A program made the translations under genes and the position numbers. Positions 1-14,000 of a DNA stretch of 64,000 bases are shown piece after piece. Below the pieces are notes generated by a model. That model did not search any database. It saw only the letters and a list, made by a program, of their open reading frames with translations, and was not told the DNA's origin. Positions within the stretch are counted from its first letter, which is position 1. Every line of letters begins with the position of its first letter. The DNA comes from Porogramme epimiltina (lineage: Eukaryota; Basidiomycota; Agaricomycetes; Polyporales; Polyporaceae): NCBI GenBank assembly GCA_900155495.1, contig FTLJ01000572.1:55202-119201 (forward strand). Direction: 5' to 3'.

Positions 1-1563
1 CTTAATCTATGTCTCCATGAACTACAGGCTGTCGGGTGAGCAATTTCCGGGTGATGACGTATGTTCGCGCTCATTATCTTTCCAGCGTTCGGCTTCTTGG
101 GCGGTAAAGAAGTGAAGGAGGCCGGCGTGGCCAACCTTGGACTTCTCGACCGTATGTTTATCGAAGTGACCCTAATCTTGCGTAGCTTGACGCTTATTGA
201 TCTTCTCACAGAACGGGAGGCCTTCAAATGGGTCCAGAAGTACATCTCTGCGTTCGGCGGGGATCCGACCAAGGTCATGATGTACGTATTACCTCCCCAC
301 ACGTGTCTTCTTGCTCAAGCTTCGCTTCTAGATGGGGGGAGAGCGCCGGTGCGGTCTCCGTTGCAGCCCACATGCTCGCCAACGGAGGCGATACCGGAGG
401 TCTCTTCCGTGCGGGGTTCATGGAGTCCGGCTCTCCCGCTCCACTTGGGTTCGTCGACGAACCCTTCTTGCAGACTACGTACGACGGCATCGTTGAAGAC
501 ACTGGATGCAGCAAGAGCAACGATACTCTAGCCTGCTTGCGCACAGTCTCTGCGGCAGCGCTCACAGCGGCAATGGACAAGACGCCGACTTTCGAATCGT
601 TTCAGGTGGGGATTCCGTAGTATTCCGTTCTCCGAACAGATCGCTGAGTGATGTAACAGCAATTCAATACGCCCTGGTTCCCTCGGGCCGACGGCGCGTA
701 TGTCGCAGAGCCTCAGCAGCGCCAACTGCTTTCCGGAGCCATTGCCACTATTCCTTTCATAAACGGTGAGTCACTATGGGGCTCCTAGTACCCCACGTTG
801 ACTGATGTAAGGTGACAGGAAACGATAAGGATGAGGGCTCCGCATTCTCTTTTCCTACTCTGAACATAACGTGGGTCCTGCCATGGCTTAATTATGTCTT
901 TCTGCGAATTCAGTCCGGGTTTGGAACAGCACGGATGAAGAGTTCCTAGACTACATCCACTCCAACTACTACCGGAACACATCGCGCGAGGCGGTCGCCA
1001 AGATCCTCGACCTCTATCCTTCCGACCCTGCTGACGGCTCACCATTCGACACAGGGGACCAGTTTGCTTATTCTCCACAGTACAAACGTATGTCAGCTTT
1101 CCAAGGGGACTTCATTGAGCAGGCCCCTCGCCGTCTGTTCGTGCGGACCCTGGGAGACAGACAGCCCGTGTACTCATACTGTATGTGTCTGTTCTTCTTC
1201 GACCCTTCCCGCTCTGACCTTTCGTTTGTAGTCAGCAACATTGAGCGCGTAGAGGGCATCGGCGCGGTACGTTTTCCCTTGAATCCCTCTCATCAGCGAG
1301 GCTGACGCCTCCTCTTCCAGGCGCACGGCACAGAACTCGGGAACATCTACGGCGGTGGCGACATGGGTGATTACCTCATCCGCTTCGCCGCCACCCTCGA
1401 CCCCAATGGGGATGGAGCGACGCATTGGCCGCTGTATACGAAGGAATCCCCGAAGCTTCTCGCATTCTCGGACGACGAACCGAATCTCAGTGTTATGTTG
1501 GACACGTACCGGGAAGAGCAGATGGCATACCTCACGAAGCTTGGTTTGGCGGACCCCATTTGA
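1..1563 (+). CDS. Type-B carboxylesterase/lipase, copy 1 (5' end outside window)
   Basis: This is the 3' two thirds of an alpha/beta-hydrolase of the fungal type-B carboxylesterase/lipase family, which hydrolyses carboxylic esters and is usually secreted. By comparison with the two complete copies downstream, the coding exons are about 1-35, 86-151, 212-281, 332-605, 660-765, 819-870, 930-1180, 1232-1266 and 1321-1563, all with short GT-AG introns. The GESAG nucleophile elbow (Ser) is encoded just after 332, and the HGTEL segment with the catalytic His is in the last exon. The reading frame is intact to the TGA at 1561-1563. The N-terminus and signal peptide lie outside the window. Substrate cannot be told from sequence. 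The family is certain; exon edges are inferred by eye. Confidence 0.9.
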
Positions 1564-3079
1564 ACCTTTGTGTAGTAAGCACTATTGCACAAACATAAGA
1601 CATTAGTTAGCAAACGCCCTATTCCATCTTGAGGCCCTCGAAGCGTTAGATGCTCGTCTTAAGTTAGCCTGCCATGAGTCATAAATGAGGAGGCGGTAAC
1701 TGACTAAGCCGTCGTCGATGCACGTGAGCATAGGCGCCTATTTGACATGAGAATCGAGACTTTCCTAGGCCTCCTCGAGCTCCCTTGGGCCTTCTCCGAC
1801 CAGACCTTGCTAGACTTCCCCCATACTTTCAAAACACAAAGTCACAGAAATATGATGCTCAAGCGCTACCAGAACATCTAATCGTACCCTCTCCCCGCAC
1901 CCCTAGCAATCCTTAGGAACCGACTCGGCCGCTCAATTTGAATCTGCCAGTGTGACGTCATGCGCCCAACCAAACGTAACCCCTGCGCGGATTCTCCCTT
2001 GTCGATTCCTCCACTAGGACAAACTTTGAAAGAAGACCGGCCGAACTTGATCGGAATGGATGTCAGGTGTCAGAGAGTGGATGATGAGGGAGACGGTCTG
2101 CGCTGTCTTTTCCGTGAGCGACTGTTTCCTCTGTCAATGTGCAGCGCGCAGTTCTAACCCGAAACACCCTAGCAGGGTGGTAGAGATGGTGGTTCCAGCG
2201 GTGAGCGGCAGTGATGGGCCAGGCCCCCTGCCCTCGAACCTTTGGAGTAGGATGACTGCCGATGAATACGTAGACTTATCGCCATGCGCGCGAGTTAGGG
2301 GTGGGGGACTGCATATGTGCATAGGGTTACCTCCGTCTTGAGTGTACATATGTGAGGTGCGTTCTATCTCTAGAGCCTCGAGAGTCTAGCCCACACAAGA
2401 ATTTTATAGACCAACTAGACCTGTGACTCGGTCTCCCGCTGAAACAGCACCCCGCTCAAGCTGCCCAAATTATCACTAGTCTTCGTGCGTGTGGCGATAA
2501 GTGCGCTAGTATAACCGGGGCTGTTGTGTTGCATGGCGGTATGTCTACGATTTTAGCGATTGGTCATGTATTGCGCGCACGGGGATTCATTCTCGAATGC
2601 TGTTTCGATCACTGGTCCAGGGGGGGGCTCTATGCGGCCAGGTGGTCCCAACAAGCACCCAGATGCCCAACGGACAGACATGATGAAGTCGCAGTTCACC
2701 TGAAGTTTCATATGAAGATTCTTGCGACAAGTCCTCTGCGACGAATTGAGCCGCGGTCTATCAAACTATGACATGTGCTCTTCCCCGGATGGTAGGACGT
2801 TCAGTGGGTAGGCTTGACCCAAGCAACATCTGACACTGAATGAACCGCCCCCTCTCCATTCCTTATGGCACAGGATACACAGAAGCCCCGGAACTTGGAG
2901 CTGCGAGGCCTCAAACCCCCAGTTTTTCCGATCCAGCGCACGGCGACTCTGTTCGTTTCTCCAACTTTATCCTTTCAGCTCGTCTACGTTCATTTAGACA
3001 CGTGAGCAAAAACTCGTTCACTTAAAAGCACGAGGCCCGCTGAGGAACAAATTGAGGGTAAGCACTGTCTAACACCGAG
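1564..3079. other. Intergenic, no gene seen
   Basis: This is the spacer between esterase copies 1 and 2. Only short unsupported frames are present. I saw no RNA gene or transposon ends. The last few hundred bases should hold the promoter of copy 2. Confidence 0.5.
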
Positions 3080-5409
3080 ATGTCTACCCAGCAGCTCTCA
3101 TTCCTCATTACTCTCTACGCTACTGCGGTCTTTGCTGGCCCTCTGTTTCCTCATGACAGCACGCCGCCATCGGCCCCACTTGACACCGCAACTGTCGTCG
3201 GAAAATCGAACGGAAACGTAGTTGAATACCTCGGAATACCCTTCGCTCAGCCGCCGTATGTCTCCTGTTTCTTGCCTGTCGCCTCGTGGACTCACCGCGC
3301 AGCGTCGACAGAATCGGCGACCTGCGACTCCGCCCTCTACAACAGGTATCACCCTACAGTGGGACAGTGAACGCAACAACACTGGGAAACCAGTGTATGC
3401 AGCAAACGTTTCCCAATCTAACTCTCCCGGGCGATGTCCCTACGGCAGTGGAAGAGTACCTGTCTGCATTCCTCACGCCTGCTCCCGTCCCACAGAGCGA
3501 AGACTGTCAGCGTCTTTCCTGCGTCTTTCGGCTTTGTGGCGCGTTACTGACTCGGCCCCACCAGGTCTGAACTTAAACGTTATAGTCCCTGCAAACACGA
3601 CGAAGGATTCAAGGCTTCCTGTGGCTGTGGTGAGTCGCGAGTGTCAGTGTCATGTTGGTGACTGAGGACTTGTTGACCCATTGTGCGATTCATAGTGGAT
3701 CTATGGCGGAGCGTTCCAGATTGGGTCTAACGCGGCGTATGTTTCAATGCCATCACGTCGTGGTTCTCATGGTGCTGACATGAATACATCCAGAGAACCC
3801 GGAGATGTCATAGTCGCTCGCTCTATCGAGATCGGACATCCCATCATTTATGTCTCAATGAACTATAGGCTCTCTGGTAAGTCCTAAAGGAGCCTTCCTA
3901 TGGGCCTATATTCACCCTCACTCCAGCTTTCGGCTTTCTGGGCGGAAGAGAAGTCAAGGAAGCCGGCGTAGCTAACCTTGGACTTCTTGATCGTACGCTA
4001 GTCGTCCTTCTCAACACAACTGGTAAACTCACCAGCCCTCTCAGAGCGTGAAGCATTGAAATGGGTTCAGAAGTACATTCACGCATTCGGAGGCGATCCC
4101 GCCAAGGTCATGATGTGCGTCCCGATGTCCTATAGCTTCCTCCCCAACACGGCTTACCTTTTTCTTCCAGCTGGGGTGAGAGCGCTGGTGCAATTTCAGT
4201 ATCACACCATATGCTCGCGAACGGGGGAGATACACAGGGCCTCTTCCGAGCGGGGTTTATGGAATCCGGCTCGCCTTGCCCTGTAGGTTACGTCGACGAG
4301 CCCTACTTGCAAGATACATACGACGGAATTGTCAAGGACGCAGGATGTGATGGGAGCCATGATTCCCTGTCATGCCTGCGTACCGTCCATGCAGATGTCT
4401 TGAAGGCTGCTATGGACAAGACACCAGCGTTTGGGTTCTCCTTCCAGGTGCGTCTTTCGTCTACTAAGCGCCATGAACAGGTACTTATCTCGCATATAGC
4501 AAGTCAACGTACCATGGTTCCCAAGGGCAGACGGCGCATATGTTGCGCAACCGCCGCAACTTCAAGTCCTGTCGGGTGCCGTGGCGAACATTCCTTTCGT
4601 TAATGGTAACCAATCTGACTACGTTGTGAGCGGCATCTCATGTTGGTTGAGACAGGTAACGACGAGGATGAGGGATCCGTGTTCTCTTTTCCAACTCTGA
4701 ACCTCACGTGAGTTTAGTATTCTATGCTACACTGCCACGATCGTTGACCGCATGCCATTTTAAGCACGGATGTCGAATTTTTGGACTATGTCAGCTCTAC
4801 CTTTTATCGTAACACATCGCGCGAGGCAGTTGCGAAGATCCTCGATCTTTACCCCTCCGACCCGGCCGATGGCTCACCGTTCGGCACGGGGGATCAATTT
4901 GTGTACTCTCCTCAATACAAGCGTATGGCCGCCTTCCAAGGCGACTTTATCGAGCAAGCTCCTCGCCGTCTGTTCGTACAGACGTTGGGGGACAAACAGC
5001 CTGTGTATTCTTACTGTATGTCGATGCGCTTTCCCCTTCCCTATGTCTTGTCAACGATTCTTTGTTTCTTTTTCAGTCAGCAACATTAGTAGGGTGGATG
5101 GTGTCGGTGCAGTACGTCGTTCACTTTGATATCATGTCGTAGCCCGCGCGACTAAGCTTCCATCAGCCTCACGGGTCGGAGTTGAGCAATGTCTATGGCG
5201 GAGGCGACATGGGTGACTATGTCATTCGCTTTGCTGCTACACTCGATCCCAACGGTGACGGGGCCCCCAACTGGCCTTTGTACACAAAAGAGTGCCCCCA
5301 GCTCCTCGCGTTCTCGGATGATGAGCCGAAGCTGACCGTGATGTTGGACACGTACCGGGAGGGGCCGATGGCATACATTACAAGACTGAGCTTATCTGAT
5401 CCTATATAA
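3080..5409 (+). CDS. Secreted type-B carboxylesterase/lipase, copy 2
   Basis: This is a complete member of the fungal carboxylesterase/lipase family. Exons read as 3080-3255, 3312-3505, 3565-3629, 3696-3736, 3794-3876, 3927-3992, 4045-4114, 4171-4447, 4500-4605, 4656-4707, 4765-5015, 5077-5111 and 5167-5409, which sum to 552 codons plus stop, the usual family length. The start was chosen because it begins a signal peptide ([20 protein letters not shown]) and matches copy 3. Visible landmarks are [11 protein letters not shown] near residue 55, WIYGGAF (oxyanion-hole loop) near 148, GGDP followed by WGESAGA (catalytic Ser), and SHGSEL (catalytic His) near the C-terminus. The protein is probably exported and acts on esters outside the cell; the natural substrate is unknown. 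It is the middle gene of a three-gene tandem array in one orientation. Confidence 0.92.
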
Positions 5410-6898
5410 TGGCTCTATTGTATGTATAACGAACAAGAGCGCTTTAACCTTTTCTTGTGTCGCCCATCTAGGGTTTGAATGGATCCTAACAAACGCGAAT
5501 CTGCTCTTTTTTTCCGTTGCCGTTCAGCTGGCGCTAAAACGAACACGTGATCCGATACGCTCTGCGAGCGAACCAATTCAGCGCCACTGTCAGTGGACTG
5601 AACATTTGTTATCTTCCAACTTCCACTATTCCTTCCACCCATGCACAGTCACCAGCCTCCTGTTATGCCCGTCAGACAATAACACAGCACGCAAAACGCC
5701 ATTTCTAGGCGTCAACGCACCAATGCAGTGCTTACCCAAATCCTCACCTACGCCCGGAACCTTCGTCCCTCCAAGGCTCGTTCAGGCAGTATGCAAAATG
5801 TCAGTGACGTCATGCCTTTCCGGGAGCAGCAACAAGCAGGAATAGCTCAAGTTCACCATGAAGAATCCACTCTTGGGATGCTCTATGTTTCGGAAAGACG
5901 GGAGAGGGATCAATCATGTGTGGGTAACGTCAACGACGGAAGCGGGGGCGAATGACAAGGTATGTGTAGGCTTCTAACAAATGATGTCATCCTGTCCACC
6001 CACTCCAATGCACGTTGATCTTTTCTGACTCGAGTGCGTCAACAGAGCGCCGCGGATGACCAACGTGATGGTGAAAAATAGCGAGCGAGGGTCAAACTCC
6101 GCGATTGCACGCCGGAAGCTTTCTAGAACCGGGCTCGGAGGGCACGTCAACCCCTAACACAGACCATTGTTGCGCGCGAGTCATGCTGTGGAATGATATG
6201 CGGTAATAGAACTCCCCCTCTCCCTTTAGCATGAGCAATTCCGACTCGGAGGTGTGTGTTATATCATTCACAATAGGACGCTGATGCCGACGAGTGGTAC
6301 CCCAGATAGTCGGGATTGAGGTAGTGCACAGTCTAGTTCATGCCATGTGCGTCCTCGAGCTTCTTGGAAATTCTCCGGTTTTCCTCGGACTTGCTGACAT
6401 GGTGCGACAGATGCAAGCGGGACGATGTCGAGACTCGAGTGATTAGGCCTTTAGGCCTCAAGGGCTCACGCGGCGAGTGATTGTGACGTGTTACGGCAAG
6501 GTATGTGCAGATCCGCATGACCTTCTGTAGAACGCGTAAGAGAGGTTCATTGGGAGAGTAATGCGGTGGAATCTCGAGGGTGCCTTGCGATGACTTCTCG
6601 GTGTTTGCTCGCGGGCTTTAGGTGGCATAGTAGCCGCGATGGGTCTCCGACGACCCATCTGAGCGCCCCGTATGGGCGGGAGTGCCCGCACCGGTCTGTA
6701 AAGGCCTTCTACAGATGAATAAATACCCGGACCAATCAATGCGTAACCCCGCACTCCCTCCCGGACCGTCGAATGTGCTGTAACCTACCAGATCCTTCGT
6801 ACCTCCGCGGGGCGTGGCCTTAAAGTCTTGCTTCCCTTACCCTCTTGACGCTGATCGCAACTTCTTCGCCCAAACAGCTGCGAGAAAGTGTCGCTAAC
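5410..6898. other. Intergenic, no gene seen
   Basis: This is the spacer between esterase copies 2 and 3. I saw no convincing reading frame, RNA gene or repeat. Confidence 0.5.
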
Positions 6899-9219
6899 AT
6901 GTCCCGTTGGCAACACCTATTCCTCGCGGTATATATAACCTTCGGGCTCGCTGGCGTTCTGGCTTCTCGCGATGGCTCGCCACCGTCGGTCATGCTTGAT
7001 ACTGCGATCATCATAGGGAAGGTGAATGGGGCCGTGGTGGAATACCTCGGAATACCCTTTGCCCAGCCCCCGTACGTCGCCACACAGTCCACGTTTGTTC
7101 CATTAGCTCATTCCCATAACCTTGGACAGAGTCGGCGATCTTCGCCTCCGCCCACCACGACAGGTGCCGCCTTATAATGGCACCGTGAACGCGACTGCAT
7201 TCGGCAACCAGTGTATACAGCAGACGTTCCCAAAACCGACACTGCCAAGTGGCGCCCCCGCGGGGGTCGCAGGGTACTTCTCGTCATTCGGCGCTCCCGC
7301 ACCGGTACCAGAAAGTGAAGACTGTAAGCTCGTTCCTCCCCTCCCTCTCAGCCTCGTTGCGCGTCCCTAACCTGAAGGCAAAAGGTTTGAACCTGAACGT
7401 CATAGTTCCTGCGAATACCACGAGAGATTCAAAGCTTCCTGTGGCGGTAGTGAGTCTCAAACGTCACTGACTGTGATGTCTTTGTCTTACCATGCCACCT
7501 ACAGTGGATTTATGGTGGGGCTTTCCAATTCGGATCCAATGCCGTGTACGTTCACGTGTTCACATGCCGCGATTCTTCGTCGCACTCATTCTGTACGCTT
7601 AGGGAGCCCGGAGACGTTATCGTCGCTCGCTCCATTGAGATCGGCCATCCTATCATCTATGTCGCCATGAACCATAGATTATCTGGTGAGAAGTTCGCGG
7701 GCCGTGAAGTGGTTCTTGAGGACTCATTCTCTTTTCAGCTTTTGGCTTCTTAGGCGGCAAGGAAGTTAAGGAAGCTGGTGTGGGGAACCTTGGACTCCTT
7801 GATCGTACGATTGTCCAATTCTCTTGTGTTGGCGTCTCAATACCCACTCACCCTCATGTAGAGCGCGAGGCACTCAAATGGGTTCAGAAGTACATTTCCG
7901 CCTTCGGAGGTGATCCCTCTAAGGTGATGATGTACGTCCCCGGCGCATATAGTCAGCATTCCGCTGACGTTGACTTTTTACGTTAGTTGGGGCGAAAGCT
8001 CTGGTGCGATTTCGGTATCTCACCATATGCTCGCAAACGGTGGGGACACGCAAGGGCTGTTCCGTGCGGGGTTCATGGAGTCCGGCTCCCCCTGTCCCGT
8101 AGGATTCATCGACGAACCCTACCTGCAAGATACCTACGACAACATTGTTGAAGATACAGGCTGCGGCGAGAGCTACGACACCCTGTCGTGCTTACGCACA
8201 GTCCCCGCGGACATTTTGAAGGCAGCGATGGACAAGACTCCTGCTTTTGCTATCTCCTTCCAGGTACGTGTTTCGTCCGTCCAGTACCGGGAAGCCGACT
8301 CTGACTCCACGTATAGCAAATCAATGTGCCATGGTTCCCCAGGGCTGATGGCGCATACGTCGCGGAGCCGCCACAGTGGCAGCTCCTGTCTGGTGCTGTC
8401 GCAAATATCCCCTTTGTAAACGGTAACTGAGCCTGCTCATGTAAGGAAACATGTCTGACTTGGGCCGGAACAGGGAATGACGAAGACGAAGGTTCTGCAT
8501 TCTCCTTGGCGACCCTGAATCTCACGTGAGTTCGCTTGTACTGCAGCATTTCCTTTGTCGGGGTCGTAACGCCTCACTACATTTAGTACCGACAACGAAT
8601 TCTTGGTCTATATTCGCTCAACACTCTACCGAAACACTTCCCGTGGAGCAGTAGCCAAGGTCCTCGAACTGTATCCTTCCGACCCCGCGGACGGCTCGCC
8701 ATTTGGTACGGGTGACCAGTTTGCGTATTCGCCCCAGTATAAGCGCATGTCAGCCTTCCAAGGCGACTTCCTCGAGCAAGCCCCGCGTCGTTTGTTTGTT
8801 CAAGCTCTGGCGGATAGACAGCCCGTCTATGTCTACTGTACGTTAGCGCTTCTTCTACCTAGAGCTCTCTAACGGAACGCCTATAGTCAGCAACGTGAGC
8901 AGAGCGGATGGTCTCGGTGCTGTATGTTGCTCTGTCCGGAACCACGTGTTGGCACCACTGACCAGTCTTCTCCCAGGCCCATGGAACAGAGTTGAGCAAC
9001 ATCTATGGTGGCGGCGACATGGGAGACTACGCCATTCGCTTTGCTGCTACTCTTGACCCTAACGGCGATGGAGCACCAGACTGGCCCCGTTACAGAAAGA
9101 AATCTCCTCAAATGCTTGCGTTTTCAGACGACGAGCCAAAGCTGAGCGTGATGTTGGACAAGTACAGGGAGGAACCTATGGCGTACATTACGAAGTTGAG
9201 CTTGGCTGATCCTATTTGA
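6899..9219 (+). CDS. Secreted type-B carboxylesterase/lipase, copy 3
   Basis: This is the third tandem paralogue, with the same many-exon structure as copy 2. Translation starts at ATG 6899 with a hydrophobic signal peptide (LFLAVYITFGLAGVLA), then [12 protein letters not shown]. The oxyanion loop WIYGGAF follows an acceptor near 7502. The nucleophile motif here is GESSG, not GESAG, encoded near 7990. The final exon carries HGTELSN with the catalytic His and ends at 9219. Splice signals and phases follow copy 2, and the frame appears intact throughout. It is a secreted ester hydrolase of unknown substrate. The three copies presumably arose by local tandem duplication; the GESAG-to-GESSG change is tolerated in this family. 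Confidence 0.9.
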
Positions 9220-11074
9220 GATTTGTATAGTACTAGTAGGGTGGCCTTGTAAATAGAACACGGCGCATACCCCGAACGTTGACATTGCTTCTAGACATTC
9301 AATGGTCGTGATATTAGACTTGAAGTTAGCTTTTTGTTAGTTCTATGTACTTACCTGGCTATGAATGCCGGTTTAAGCGCTGATCTAATGGCTTCAAAGC
9401 GTGCTGCTCAGTGGGTGCCATCTTGGTCAGACTATCGTCTGCATCCTCCCGCACCACCGTTGCGCTCCTCTCTGTCTCAACACACTCCAGGAAATAGCCT
9501 ATACAGTGTTTCTCTTGTCAATTATACCTGCTCTCTCCTCAATTCTCTCCGTCTTCCTTCATGAATCGCCGGGCGACGCATGCCGATTTCGGATGGCGCA
9601 AATGGCAGCGTCGCACAAGATCCACATTGCAACTATCATCCTCCCCAAGTGTACTCCCAAGAAACCGTTTCGAAGACATGTGTACCTAGGAGGAGCTAGA
9701 TGAGGAGGTGTTCGATGTCGGTCACGACGAACGCGGCGTGGCGTACGACGGCATAAGGTCGTGTGGCGACGAAGAGGCCGAGTTGGTACGTAAATGATTT
9801 CATGAGAGTATGGTAACAGACCATGCTCAGCGTTTCGGCAGCCACCTATTTGCAACAGCGGGAGAGAATGAGAGGTTGCTCGCACGGGATGTGTCGTCAA
9901 AGAAGGCGAAGAGCAAACGTGCGGAGGTTCAGGACGGGTTGTGGGCAGGTATCGCATAGGTGGTACGTGTAAACAACGCTTTATCGTTCACGGTAAGCGC
10001 AACTTCGGCATATCTTGGATACCATGCCCGTCGCACTCACCAGACCAAGCATAAGGTGCCCACATTCCGAACATCGTGGTGGTATCGTCCTTCCCGAAGA
10101 CCCTTATCCCCTCCCCCACCAATGGAACATCGCCTGGCGAGATGAAAACACACTGTTGGTCAGAGCGATCAGTACGAATGCAGGAAGTTTAAGGACATAC
10201 AAGTAAGGCGGCATGTCTTGCCGAAAGTGCAATACCCTGATGCTCAACGGTGTCGTTATACCTAGGCTCCTTCTTCCGCGACTCGATGTACTCCGCTCCG
10301 CTCCGTGTACTGCGAGGCACCGGCTGTTCATGTAACATAACATCGCAGGAGACATTCGCCCGGCAGCGAGCACCTGCGCCATATATCTTCATCACGGAAC
10401 GTAGCTATCCCACAGGTTCCCCCTCGGATTCCTACCAACAGGACTTCAAGACTCTGGGTCCCGTCTTCGTCGTTCAGAACAGAATCACGCACTGCGAGAA
10501 GGGGAATGGCATTCGGTGAGTCCTCGAATTATCGACCTCCATTGTCAAATGCCACGTGTTATTCTGCCTGCACAAATCGGCCTTGGAGCTCGATTAGCAT
10601 CTTTGTATATAAGTACTCGTGCAGAATGTATCATTCGTGTCCGGTGGACAAATCTTCCCTTAACAGGCTGCAACCCCAGAGCCTAGAACAATCGTCTCAG
10701 TGCCGCAGCTCTTCGAGTCCACAGTGTAGCCGCACGATCTGGCATCCATGTTGTCTAGCCCTCAGAAGTGAACTTTGGCCGCGACGTAAGCTATTTCACA
10801 TAGACGGCTGAATTGAGTATTCGCCCCACATCAGATGAGAGCTGTCGCTCCCTGTCTAGGTGGACACGGGGTTATTCCTATGAAGGTTACATTCGCCGCG
10901 CCATCGATATCTGAAGATAGCCAAGCCCTTTCTTCTGGGGATGCCGTGCGCGTAACTCTGCATTCAACTCCCGGTGTCTTGTTTCTCAAGTCATCGTCTG
11001 CGTCCCACACCTCAGGTGGGCTTTTTCATGAGCAACTTCACAAGAGAGACGTTGACGATTTACATTTGACGTAG
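9220..11074. other. Intergenic between esterase array and TPR-CHAT gene
   Basis: No gene is supported here. The 132-residue minus-strand frame at 9559-9957 is Arg/Pro-rich, lacks a recognisable domain and lacks convincing flanking exons. A TATA-like stretch (gtatataagt) lies near 10606, about 470 bases before the next gene; its role is unproven. Confidence 0.45.
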
Positions 11075-14000
11075 ATGTCAAGACCTCCTCATGAAGAGAG
11101 TTTCGAGCTGGAGCTCGAAGATGCATTCACCCGTATGCTGATTTCTAGGGAAACGCCATCGAGCAACAACCTCAGCCCCCAGTATGTTTCGCGTTGTCTC
11201 TATTATAGCCTTCTGTTCATGCTCTTTGCAGGTCCGAAATATCTGTGAACGGCACTCGGTCTCGAAACACAACGACTCTAGGACTCGAAGATGCCATTCA
11301 ACCGGCACCCACCGTTCCTCCATCGGATGTCATGGACGATGCAAACAACCTCCTCAGTTCCTTGAGGGAAGGGCCAGCCTCGAAGGATCCGGGAGCCGCC
11401 ATAGCACCCCTAGTTTCTCTTCTGGGACGCTTGATGGTATGTTCCAACCACTGCTGATCTATCCAACTCTGCATGCTTATGTCTTGCAGGATATGGTACC
11501 AGCATCCACCGCGCATCAGCTTCCCACCGCAGCCCTCCCGGATTTCTCGACTCTACCAGCCGGCGAGCGTCGTGATACCCCATCCCTATACAACGCTAAG
11601 GAACATGCTGTCTCTGCAGTGACAGAGATCGCCGACTTCGCTTCCAGGGCTTTCCAGCTCATGGACTCAATGACTCAGGAAGATATGGAGACGAGTCTGC
11701 CTCAACCTTCTTCGATCGGAATGTCAATCCCTTCGACTTCGGCTGTAGACCCTGCACCCGCTGCGGCTGAAAACATCTACTTCTCTGGCCTTGGTCCAAC
11801 CATGGACAAAGTATCGGACACCTTGGGAACTGTGTCTACGACAAAAGACATGAGTCGTACGATGCAAGGATCCGAGCTCTTTCTTCGCGCTGCCGCGAAG
11901 AAGGTCGCTACCAGTCTCCAGTCTACACCGGACACCGACCCCAGTTATCGCGCGCAACAGTGCATGTTCGGCCTCGTTCTCCTTCACCTCTACGAGTTGA
12001 CACAAGATGAGGAAATCTTCAATGGTGCCCTCGGGGCCACCGCGTACTCTATGGAAGCCCTCACAGGTGGGGCGTTTCCGCCCTCCGCCACAATCTTCGT
12101 TCGCACGTGGGCGTTCTCCCAAAGACTTCTCTCAAGGAGGAACCACACCATCGCGGAGGTCGAGACCGCCCTTGAAATCGGAAGGAAGACTCTAGACATC
12201 TCCAAGGCCTGTTACCCAAGTGACATCGGCGGACGCCGCCTCGTATCCACAGAGCTCGCAGAATGCCTTTTAGACAAGTACCGAGCAACCGGAGATACGC
12301 GCGCCCTGGATGAAGGCGTTGATCTCCTCCAGTCCGCGTCACCAGATGAAGAGATCGAAGACACCCAGAACCTCTGCATCCTCGGCGAGCTCCTCCTCGA
12401 ACGCTTTCTTCGTCTCGGTCGCCTTGAGGACATTGACAAGGCACTGTTCTTCGCAATCAAGATGCAGCAATTCGAACAGGAAGCGATGGAAACCGCACGT
12501 CCATCGGCCCTGAAGCCTATCCACCCGGACGCCGCGCGCGGACTGCATCTCCTCGCGATGACATGGGCGGAACGCTTCGCGATTGTTATGGACATCGACG
12601 ACCTCGACCGCGCCGTCGACTCTGCACGCGCGTCCTTGCGTCTCTGCTCCGCCGATCACCCACTTTACCCCGCCTACCTGGCCGACCTCGGATCTCTCCT
12701 TTATCAGCGCTTCGTGGCAGATGAGTCTCCCAACGACATCGAGGAAGCCATCGAGAAACTCCGCGCGGCGACCGACCACCCTCCTTCCCCGGCGGGAGCT
12801 TACGTGTACTACCCGCCGCGCGCGGCACTCGGGCTGGCGCTCGGGCGGCATGGCGCGCACACGGGCAACGTTCACGAACTCCAGGAGGGTGTGCGCCATC
12901 TCGCGCGCGCACGCCGCGACTTCTTCGGTGGAACACACTTCGAGTCCCGCATCGAACGCGATCTCGCGGCCGCTTTGTTCATGCGCTTCGCGCGCATCGG
13001 GGAGCAAGACGACCTTGACGAGGCGATCCTCCACTCGAGCTCGGCTCTCGATCGCGCACCCTCGGACGACCGGGCGCGCGCGGAACTCGCGCTTGAGCTG
13101 GGCCGGATGCTCATCCAGCGACATGCCCTCAAGCCGTCGACCCGAGATTTCGAGTGGGCGGTGGATACCCTTCGCAGCGTTGCGACCTCGTCTGGACCGG
13201 CAGCCATCAAGTTAGAGGCGGCGATGGACTGGACGAGAGCGTCTGCTGTGCATGGTCCTGCTGCCACACTCGAAGCCCTCAAGGTCGCGCTCGACATCCT
13301 CCCGCACATCGCGTGGGCTGGCCACCGTGTAGCGGTGCAGTACAAGACCCTCGCCTCTCTGGCCTCCGATATAGGTCCGTGGGCTGCGGCGTGCGCGATA
13401 GCGTGCGGGCAGCTCGAGGACGCCGTGACGTATTTGGAGCGGGGACGGAACGTTCTTTGGGCACAGGCGCTAAAATTCCAGCCGGGCGCGAACAAGCACC
13501 GCGCCTCCGCAATGGAGACTGCCTCCGCCCCCCAAGGCGCAAATGCCTCAACAGCGTCTTCTGGGGCCCCCACCGAGCTCGACGCGCTGTCTTCCTACCT
13601 CTCTACGACATCCCATGGTCCACCGACGCTCACCGAAGAGCATAGGGCGCACGTCGCGCGCACGAACCCGGCGTTCTTCGCAGTCATGGAGAAGCTCAAC
13701 GCCATGAGAGATGAGGTTACACGCAAGCTCGAAGCGCACCCATGTCATCGCCCAGAGAACCTCGCGTGGATTGAAAACTTCAAAAGAGACTTCAAGGGCA
13801 TCCACCAGGACGCATCGCGACACAAGGCGGCCAAGAGGTGGACCTACCTCCGCGAGTCTCTCGAGGACATGGAGGTGACGAACGCGGAGAGCCGAGGTAG
13901 CATCCTGAAGGACGAACGACTTGCGTCGCTCCTGGAGGGCGGTCATGTCGTCTTCTTGAACTGCCATCCCTCGCGATGCGATGCGCTCGTGCTTCGGCGT

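Noticed and set aside
9559..9957. 132-residue minus-strand frame
   Set aside because: Composition is Arg/His/Pro-rich without domain, splice support or paralogue.
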